A stretch of DNA of 64,000 bases, taken from CAYTEH01 sp964436765 (GTDB taxonomy: Bacteria > Patescibacteriota > Gracilibacteria > Peribacterales > Peribacteraceae). Made by a program: the position numbers and the translations under genes. Under the pieces are notes generated by a model. It saw only the letters and a list, made by a program, of their open reading frames with translations. It searched no databases and was not told the origin of the DNA. Of this stretch, positions 58,682-64,000 are shown piece by piece (within the stretch, counting starts at the first letter, position 1; each line of letters opens with the position of its first letter). The stretch covers positions 1 through 64,000 of the forward strand of contig CAYTEH010000001.1 of assembly GCA_964436765.1 (NCBI GenBank), written 5' to 3'.

Positions 58682-59578
58682 ATGGTAGAGTTTCCCTGTT
58701 TGCCGCATGCCCGCACTATCATCGGCCTTGATCTCGGTGGTACGAAGACGGCAGTCGCGCGCTTCAAGACGGATTCCTGGAAGCTGGAGGAATATGAACG
58801 GCCCTCCACCGATACGACATGCGGATTTGAAGGGGTCTTTGAGGACAGCATCGCTCTCATCGAAAAACTCCGCACGAAAGACACCGTCGCAATCGGCATC
58901 GGCATCCCGGGTCTCCTGCGCCAGCCCGAGGGGCATTTGATCCATGCGCCGAACATTCCCGGCGGAACCGATATCGCGCTGAAGAAGATGTTCGCGGCGC
59001 GGTTTGATCTCCCGGTCTTCGTCGAGAACGACGTCCGGTGCTTCACGCTTGCGGAGGCAACGCTTGGCGCGGGCAAGGGCAGACGCGTCGTCGTCGGACT
59101 GACGCTCGGGACGGGCGTGGGGGGCGGCATCGTCATCGACGGCAAGATCTTCCACGGCGAGCACGGGTACGCGGGCGAAATCGGCCACATGCTGCTCAAG
59201 CCGGGCGAACCTCCATACAAGACAAAAGACATGCGGGGCGAAGTGGAGCAGTTCATTTCGGGAACGGCGATGGGCAAGCGGTGTGAGGAGGCAAAAAGCC
59301 CGGAGGATTATCTGAAAGACGGCGGCACGTGCTCGTTCATGCAGCCGTCGCTGTTCAGAGAAGTCGCCTGGACCATCGCGAGCATCACATACTTGGTGGA
59401 CCCGTCCATCATCGTGATTGGCGGAAGTGCCGGACGGGCGCTCAAGCCGCACCTAGCGTCGATCGAGAAAGAGCTCAAGCAGTGGTTGTTGCCGCACACG
59501 CCGATGCCCGAACTCGCCATCGCGAAACTGGAGCACCCGGGGACGTTGGGGGCTGCATTATTGTCTCAGGCACTGTGA
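58682..59578 (+). CDS. ROK-family sugar kinase (glucokinase-like)
   Basis: This 298-aa protein has the ATP-binding motif IIGLDLGGTKTAVARF, IGIGIPGLL, sugar-site FVENDVRCFTLAEA, GLTLGTGVGGGIVIDG and the EHGYAGEIGHM block. The Zn-binding CxCGxxGC motif that normally follows in ROK kinases is absent. The substrate is probably glucose or another hexose. The start is uncertain: ATG 58682, or TTG 58700, which has TAGAGT (58686-58691) ending 8 nt upstream. It is divergent from the desaturase. Confidence 0.88.
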   Translation: MVEFPCLPHARTIIGLDLGGTKTAVARFKTDSWKLEEYERPSTDTTCGFEGVFEDSIALIEKLRTKDTVAIGIGIPGLLRQPEGHLIHAPNIPGGTDIALKKMFAARFDLPVFVENDVRCFTLAEATLGAGKGRRVVVGLTLGTGVGGGIVIDGKIFHGEHGYAGEIGHMLLKPGEPPYKTKDMRGEVEQFISGTAMGKRCEEAKSPEDYLKDGGTCSFMQPSLFREVAWTIASITYLVDPSIIVIGGSAGRALKPHLASIEKELKQWLLPHTPMPELAIAKLEHPGTLGAALLSQAL

Positions 59579-59675
59579 AGGAGTGCGTGTACAGTGTAAG
59601 AGAAAAACAACATATAAATTAAAGCGCCTACACTAGTTTTACTGTCTGTCTTTGAAATTCAATCTTCCCTTATCT

Positions 59676-60215
59676 CTATGCAATCCGCGACGGATTCTTG
59701 AGATACTGCGTCCCGTCAAATGCCATCGTGAGATATTCCTTTGCTGAATCCGCGTACTCGGCGTCGTAATGCAGATCCTGATCCAGCCACAGGCGCGTGA
59801 ACTCGGTCACATCCACCGCCCCCTGATAGCCGTTATCTTTGTTCTGCACCTGGCCGTTCTTCATGATCTTATAACTCCAGTGAAGGTGCGGACCTGTTGC
59901 GTCACCTGACTTCCCCGACTTCCCGATCGGGTCGCCCTGGTAGATCGCCTGGCCGTTTTGGACGGAGACTTCCGAGAGGTGTGCCAGGTAACTCTTCCTC
60001 TTCGCATCTGTGATGATCACATGCAGGCCGTAATCGCTGGTCCCGTTATCTTTGACCTCGGCTACGCCATCATGAGGAGCATAGACGACTGTCCCTTCGG
60101 GGATTCCAAAGTCGATACCGTTGTGCCCTGCCATCCCGTATGGCGCGTATGCGTCGGCGTTCTGACCGAACCCCTGGGTCACGAGCGGTTTGCCGGGAAG
60201 CGGGCTGAAGATCAT
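59676..60215 (-). CDS. M23-family metallopeptidase without signal peptide
   Basis: This 179-aa protein is a LytM/M23 domain. The Zn site is GMAGHNGIDFGIPEGTVVYA and GDATGPHLHWSYK (the H-x-H motif). M23 enzymes cut peptide crosslinks in peptidoglycan outside the membrane, but no signal peptide or membrane helix is visible here. It starts 4 bp after gnd stops, in the same operon. Either export is unconventional or it acts on an internal substrate. Confidence 0.85.
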   Translation of the reverse strand: MIFSPLPGKPLVTQGFGQNADAYAPYGMAGHNGIDFGIPEGTVVYAPHDGVAEVKDNGTSDYGLHVIITDAKRKSYLAHLSEVSVQNGQAIYQGDPIGKSGKSGDATGPHLHWSYKIMKNGQVQNKDNGYQGAVDVTEFTRLWLDQDLHYDAEYADSAKEYLTMAFDGTQYLKNPSRIA

Positions 60216-60219
60216 AGAA

Positions 60220-61608
60220 TCAGTTCCAGTCGGAATGGAAAATACCGTCCTTGTCGTTGCGTTTGTACGTGTGTGCGCCGAACAGGTCTCGCTGCGCCTG
60301 AATCAGGTTCTGCGGCAATGTGTCCCTGCGGTACGTATCGAAATACGCGAGGGACGCGCTCATGGCGGGCGTCGGGACGCCCTGCGAGACTGCGAGCGTG
60401 AGCAGCCTGCGCCAGTGTTCCTGCCGCTTGCCCGCAAAGCGGTCCATCAGGGCCAGTTGACCGTCATCGCTTCCCGAGAGTGCGGCCTGGAACACGGGCA
60501 GGAGGGTGGAACGGATGATGCAGCCGCCACGCCAAATGCGAGCAACCTCGCTCAAATTGATGTTCCATCCATAGTCTTCCGATGCCTTCCGGATCATCTC
60601 AAAACCCTGGATATAGGAAAGGATGGTGGAGAGCTCCAGCGCGCTCCTGCTCATGATCGCGATGTCGCGAGGATCGGCAGACGAACCGAGCAGCGCCGTC
60701 GGCATACGCTTGCCGGTGGCGCGCATGCCTTTGTCGCCCGACATGATGCGGGCATCGACGGCGGCCGTGATCGTCGGAATGGGAATCCCCAGGTTCATCG
60801 CGGCCTCGGTGGTCCACTTGCCGGTGCCCTTCTGCCCCGCTTCGTCCAAAATCACGTCGATCAGGTCCTTGCCGGTGTCCGGGTCTTTCTTCCTGAAGAC
60901 CTGGGCAGTGATCTCGACGAGAAACGACCCCAGATCCTCGCCCTTGTTCCATTCCCCAAAGAGCTGCGCGAGATCGGCATTGGAGACGCGCCCGAGGCTC
61001 CGGAGCACGTCATACGTTTCGGCGATGAGCTGCATGATGCCGTACTCGATGCCGTTATGGACCATTTTGACGAAGTGCCCCGCGCCGTCGGGACCCAGGT
61101 GCGTCACACAGGTGCCGCCGGCCCCGTCTTTGGCAGCCATCTTCTGCAGGAGCGGCTCCATCACTTTGTACGCCTCTATATCACCGCCGGGCATGATGCT
61201 GGGGCCCCTGAGAGCGCCCTCCTCGCCTCCGCTGACCCCCATGCCGAAGAAGTGAATCCCCTGCTTTTTCATCTCCTGTTCCCGCCGTCGCGTGTCGGTA
61301 AAGAGACTGTTGCCGGCATCGATGAACATATCGCCTTCGTCCGTGTACGACAGCAGCTCCTTCATCACCGCATCCACCGCATCACCGGCCTTCACCATCA
61401 ACACGATGGGCCGTGGCGGCGTGAGCGCCTGCCGCAACTCTTCCAATGTATGACATGCGACAAAATTGCCTTCCGATGCATACTTCTTCATGAATTCGTC
61501 TGTTTTTTCAACCGTGCGGTTGAACACGGCGACTTTGGCGCCGTTGCGCGCCGCGTTGCGCGCGAGGTTCGCGCCCATGACGCCGAGACCGATGACTGCG
61601 AGTTGCAT
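60220..61608 (-). CDS. gnd: 6-phosphogluconate dehydrogenase
   Basis: Gnd oxidises 6-phosphogluconate to ribulose 5-phosphate with reduction of NAD(P). The protein has 462 aa with N-terminal Rossmann motif GLGVMGANLARNAARNG. FGMGVSGGEEGALRGPSIMPGG is the substrate block, followed by HFVKMVHNGIEYGIMQLIAE and DEAGQKGTGKWT. CATACT (61615-61620) ends 6 nt before the ATG, a leaderless layout. The M23 gene is co-transcribed. It forms a pentose-phosphate group with tal and tkt; glucose-6-phosphate dehydrogenase is not seen here. Confidence 0.97.
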   Translation of the reverse strand: MQLAVIGLGVMGANLARNAARNGAKVAVFNRTVEKTDEFMKKYASEGNFVACHTLEELRQALTPPRPIVLMVKAGDAVDAVMKELLSYTDEGDMFIDAGNSLFTDTRRREQEMKKQGIHFFGMGVSGGEEGALRGPSIMPGGDIEAYKVMEPLLQKMAAKDGAGGTCVTHLGPDGAGHFVKMVHNGIEYGIMQLIAETYDVLRSLGRVSNADLAQLFGEWNKGEDLGSFLVEITAQVFRKKDPDTGKDLIDVILDEAGQKGTGKWTTEAAMNLGIPIPTITAAVDARIMSGDKGMRATGKRMPTALLGSSADPRDIAIMSRSALELSTILSYIQGFEMIRKASEDYGWNINLSEVARIWRGGCIIRSTLLPVFQAALSGSDDGQLALMDRFAGKRQEHWRRLLTLAVSQGVPTPAMSASLAYFDTYRRDTLPQNLIQAQRDLFGAHTYKRNDKDGIFHSDWN

Positions 61609-61638
61609 AACGAAAGTATGAATGAAGAATAAAGCATT

Positions 61639-61703
61639 GTCATCCTGAGCTTGTCGAAGGATCGACGATGCGCTGTCTATGGTTCGACGCGCTCACCATG
61701 ACA
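61639..61703. repeat. Palindromic repeat TGTCATGGTGAGCG family, copy 2
   Basis: It begins GTCATCCTGAGCTTGTCGAA and ends GCGCTCACCATGAC, with inverted ends. On the minus strand it matches the 26446 element at GTCATGGTGAGCG and CGAACCAT. CCTGAGCTTGTCGAAGG is a motif I have seen scattered in many unrelated bacterial genomes. Confidence 0.5.
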
Positions 61704-61707
61704 GCAC

Positions 61708-62352
61708 TTACTTTGCACTTACTTTCTCCCAATCCTCCATGAACTTCTTCACGCCGCTGTCCGTCAGCGGATGCATCGGCAGCTTCTTGAAGACATCGTA
61801 AGGAATGGTGCAGATGTGCGCTCCAAGCCGAGCGGCATCGACGATGTGGCGGGGGTGACGCGTGGAAGCCACGAGCACTTCGCAATCAAAATCGTAATTA
61901 TCCCACACCTCCATGATCTCGGCGATCAGGCCCATGCCGTCCTCCCCTGCGTCATCCAGCCGGCCGATGAACGGGCTGATGATGCTGGCGCCGGCCTTGG
62001 CCGCCAGGATCGCCTGCGGCACCGAGAAGATGAGCGTCGTGTTCGTCTTGATCCCCTTCTTGCGGAAGTGACTGAGCGCTTTCAGGCCTTCGGTGGTCAT
62101 CGGGACTTTTACCACCACATGCTTGTGCCATGCGGCGTACTCCTCGCCCTGTTTGATCATGCCCTTGGCGTCGGTCGCGGTCACCTGTGCGCTCACGCAC
62201 GGAACGTGCTTGCACATCTCGAGAACGACTTTCTTGAAATCCTTTCCTTCTTTCATCACGAGGCTCGGGTTCGTGGTGACGCCGTCGAGCACGCCCCACG
62301 AGGCGGCTTCGGCGACCTGTGCGACATTGGCGGTATCGAGGAAGAGTTTCAT
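61708..62352 (-). CDS. tal: Transaldolase (short MipB/TalC type)
   Basis: Transaldolase moves a dihydroxyacetone unit between sugar phosphates in the non-oxidative pentose phosphate pathway. This is the 214-aa short class with a TIM barrel. It begins MKLFLDTANVAQVAEA; DGVTTNPSLV, the Schiff-base Lys region HVVVKVPMTTEGLKA and ISPFIGRLDD follow. Fructose-6-phosphate aldolases share the fold, so activity is not certain. TATGCT lies 20 nt upstream of the ATG. The pathway partner tkt is at 63269. Confidence 0.92.
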   Translation of the reverse strand: MKLFLDTANVAQVAEAASWGVLDGVTTNPSLVMKEGKDFKKVVLEMCKHVPCVSAQVTATDAKGMIKQGEEYAAWHKHVVVKVPMTTEGLKALSHFRKKGIKTNTTLIFSVPQAILAAKAGASIISPFIGRLDDAGEDGMGLIAEIMEVWDNYDFDCEVLVASTRHPRHIVDAARLGAHICTIPYDVFKKLPMHPLTDSGVKKFMEDWEKVSAK

Positions 62353-62432
62353 GTTGGAGAGAAAACAGCGTCAGCATACACGGGGGCACCGCGTAAGACA
62401 AAAGACGCCTGCGTGTCGTATACTGCATCCAG

Positions 62433-63254
62433 ATGCTTTCCCCGGCCCGCACCTTCGGCTTCTTCTTCGCCATCGGCGTGCTCCTGCTCGCCGCGGGGCT
62501 GTATAAGGTCTCGTCAAGCCCGGTCCAGTACGACTTCCCGCTCGTGCGCGACGTGCAAAAGGCGCTTGAGGATGCCACGAACAGCACCGGCGCCGCCATT
62601 GGTGTCGAGAAATTCGTGGAGACCACCGATCCGCCTGCAACGACGGTTCAGGCCATGTCGTCGCTCGCACCCGGCCGCGACGGGCTTCCGCCCACAATCC
62701 TCATCGAAGTGCCGTTTTTGGTGCAGGCGCCCACGGGGAACTGGGACATGCCGTACCAGGAAGCCTGTGAAGAGGCGTCCATCATCATGCTCCACCACTT
62801 TATCGAGGGGACAGCCGTGACGCCCGCGCAGGCGGACGAGGAAATTCTCAAAATGGTCGAATGGGAGAACGCACGGTTCAACTACAGTGCCGATATCACC
62901 ATCGCCGAGGCCAAGCGGGTCGCCGAGGATTACTACAAGCACCGCGGCCAGCTGTTCTACGATTTCACGATCGACGACATGAAGCGCCTGCTTGCCGAGG
63001 GGCACCCCATCATCGTGCCGCTCGCGGGCCGCGACATCGGCAATCCGTACTACAGCGGTGAGGGCCCCTGGTATCACATGCTTGTCGTCACGGGCTACGA
63101 TGGAAACTACTTCATCACCAATGACGTCGGCACCAAGCGCGGTCGCAATTTCCGGTACCCGCAGAAGCGCCTGTTCGACGCGATCCACGACTGGACGGGC
63201 GTGAAGGAGGATATTCGAACCGGACGGAAGGCTATGTTGGTGCTGGAGAGGTGA
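62433..63254 (+). CDS. Secreted/anchored C39-like peptidase
   Basis: This 273-aa protein has an N-terminal membrane helix (residues 7-24) that serves as a signal anchor. An extracytoplasmic peptidase_C39_2-like domain follows, with the Cys in MPYQEACEEASIIM (residue 112), His in GPWYHMLVVTGYD and Asn/Asp in YFITNDVGT. TATACT (62419-62424) ends 8 nt before the ATG. It differs from the C39-like protein at 36558, which lacks an anchor. Possible roles are processing or turnover of surface proteins. Confidence 0.82.
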   Translation: MLSPARTFGFFFAIGVLLLAAGLYKVSSSPVQYDFPLVRDVQKALEDATNSTGAAIGVEKFVETTDPPATTVQAMSSLAPGRDGLPPTILIEVPFLVQAPTGNWDMPYQEACEEASIIMLHHFIEGTAVTPAQADEEILKMVEWENARFNYSADITIAEAKRVAEDYYKHRGQLFYDFTIDDMKRLLAEGHPIIVPLAGRDIGNPYYSGEGPWYHMLVVTGYDGNYFITNDVGTKRGRNFRYPQKRLFDAIHDWTGVKEDIRTGRKAMLVLER

Positions 63255-63268
63255 GGTAGACTGCGCGC

Positions 63269-64000
63269 ATGCGCCCACCCAAAGAATCACTCACCGGAGA
63301 CCCCTCGGCAGTGCCGATGTCATTGCATCGCATCATGAAGGCGTCGGATCCCGTGGAATCCGTGTGGATCGGTCCCAATGACGCGAAGCAGCTCTCAGCA
63401 GACGATCGGAAGGCCTACGACCTCGCACACACTGTCATGTGCCATTTGGCAGTGCAGGCTCCCACGAAGCACTCCTCCGGCCACCCCGGCGGCATCCTCT
63501 CGGCATTCACGTTCGCCTATCTCCTCTCCAAGCGCCGCGATCCGTCGGTCGATCAACCGCTCCGGATCAGCGCCGGTCATTTGTCTCTCCTCTCTTATGG
63601 TCTTCAATGGCTCTTCGGGCGCGAAGGGAAAGACAAACGACTCCTGAGCCCGCAGGCGATCATCGATACGTTCCGCACGCCATCAGGCCTGCCGGGCCAC
63701 GTCGAAGCCGGCATCGGAGATATTCCCTTTGGCACCGGGCCACTGGGCAAGGGCGTCTCGCACGGGCTCGGCACGGCATTCGGGCTTAAGTATCTGAAGA
63801 AGAAAGGAATCGTCGACGTGCTGCTTGCCGACGGCGACGCGCAGGAAGGCCAGGTGATGGAAGCGTTCCGACTCGCATCGCATTTGAAGATCGACAACCT
63901 GATCGTGCACGGAGACTGGAACGATATCCAGCTGAGCGACGTGCCCTCGAGGACGGTCGCGGCGGACTTCGCCTCCATCGCCGCCGCCTGCGGATGGAGG
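63269..64000 (+). CDS. tkt: Transketolase, N-terminal part (cut by window edge)
   Basis: The open frame runs to the edge (244 codons). It has the ThDP-binding domain of transketolase: APTKHSSGHPGGILSAF, FGTGPLGKGVSHGLGTAFG and LLADGDAQEGQVMEAFRLA (G-D-G...motif), then GDWNDIQLSD. Transketolase links glycolysis to ribose 5-phosphate, a substrate of PdxS and of purine synthesis. The ATG at 63269 has TAGACT (63257-63262) ending exactly 6 nt upstream. The gene lies 14 bp after the C39-like peptidase. Confidence 0.93.
   Translation, partial: MRPPKESLTGDPSAVPMSLHRIMKASDPVESVWIGPNDAKQLSADDRKAYDLAHTVMCHLAVQAPTKHSSGHPGGILSAFTFAYLLSKRRDPSVDQPLRISAGHLSLLSYGLQWLFGREGKDKRLLSPQAIIDTFRTPSGLPGHVEAGIGDIPFGTGPLGKGVSHGLGTAFGLKYLKKKGIVDVLLADGDAQEGQVMEAFRLASHLKIDNLIVHGDWNDIQLSDVPSRTVAADFASIAAACGWR

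Noticed and set aside
60190..61632. 480-aa plus-strand frame opposite gnd
   Set aside because: The minus strand encodes a clear 6-phosphogluconate dehydrogenase; this frame has no family features.

Overview
The window looks like a stretch of a GC-rich Candidate Phyla Radiation (Patescibacteria) genome. Among the lineages I know, Ca. Peribacteria/Peregrinibacteria fits best. That is inference from gene content: small dense genes, DUF11 and SLH surface proteins, de novo purine and PLP synthesis genes, a minimal dcw remnant (rsmH-ftsL, murC, murJ), and TGA used as an ordinary stop. No rRNA is present to confirm it. The sequence is one scaffold with a single 100-N gap (50746-50845).

Layout. 1-11 kb: tail of a truncated gene, an AT-rich orphan gene beside tRNA-Gln, then two tandem secreted DUF11-repeat proteins (865 and about 2,279 aa). 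11-36.5 kb: a housekeeping block with pth, a PH-domain membrane protein, lepB, secE-nusG, murJ, purL, an SLH protein, murC, an FtsB-like gene, tRNA-fMet, rpmA, thpR, lepA, pdxT, pdxS, tRNA-Pro, a flippase, priA, an aquaporin-like channel, a SPOUT methyltransferase, a purQ fusion, frr and pyrH. 36.5-39.6 kb: C39-like protease, tRNA-Arg, a polytopic membrane protein and an ECF-type sigma factor. 39.7-52.2 kb: a cell-surface island with a 1,360-aa Asn/Gln-rich repeat protein that resembles curlin in spacing, a small membrane protein, an SLH protein with a duplicated Cys domain, an RTX-like protein, and a roughly 1,546-aa MBG/SpaA-like/Ser-rich protein split by the gap. 52.3-64 kb: pyk, rsmH-ftsL, an L,D-transpeptidase, tRNA-Ser, a RecB-like nuclease, a membrane desaturase, a ROK kinase, and pentose-phosphate genes (gnd, tal, tkt) mixed with an M23 and a second C39-like peptidase.

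The most striking signal is how genes start. About 27 genes carry a -10-like hexamer (TANNNT or close) ending 6-9 nt before the start codon, so the transcript should begin at or next to that codon (leaderless). A second group, which includes most of the large surface proteins, has its -10 box about 20-50 nt upstream and a C/T-rich leader with no Shine-Dalgarno sequence. A convincing Shine-Dalgarno sequence is visible before only one gene. I used these patterns to choose starts.

Intergenic gaps hold several families of short inverted repeats: telomere-like CCCTAA/TTAGGG hairpins, AT-rich short-period hairpins, and a TGTCATGGTGAGCG-type palindrome. A 113-bp tandem repeat carries copies of the tRNA-Pro 3' end. 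The N gap is flanked by the same 55 bp on both sides, and collapsing those copies restores one open frame, so it is probably an unjoined contig overlap.
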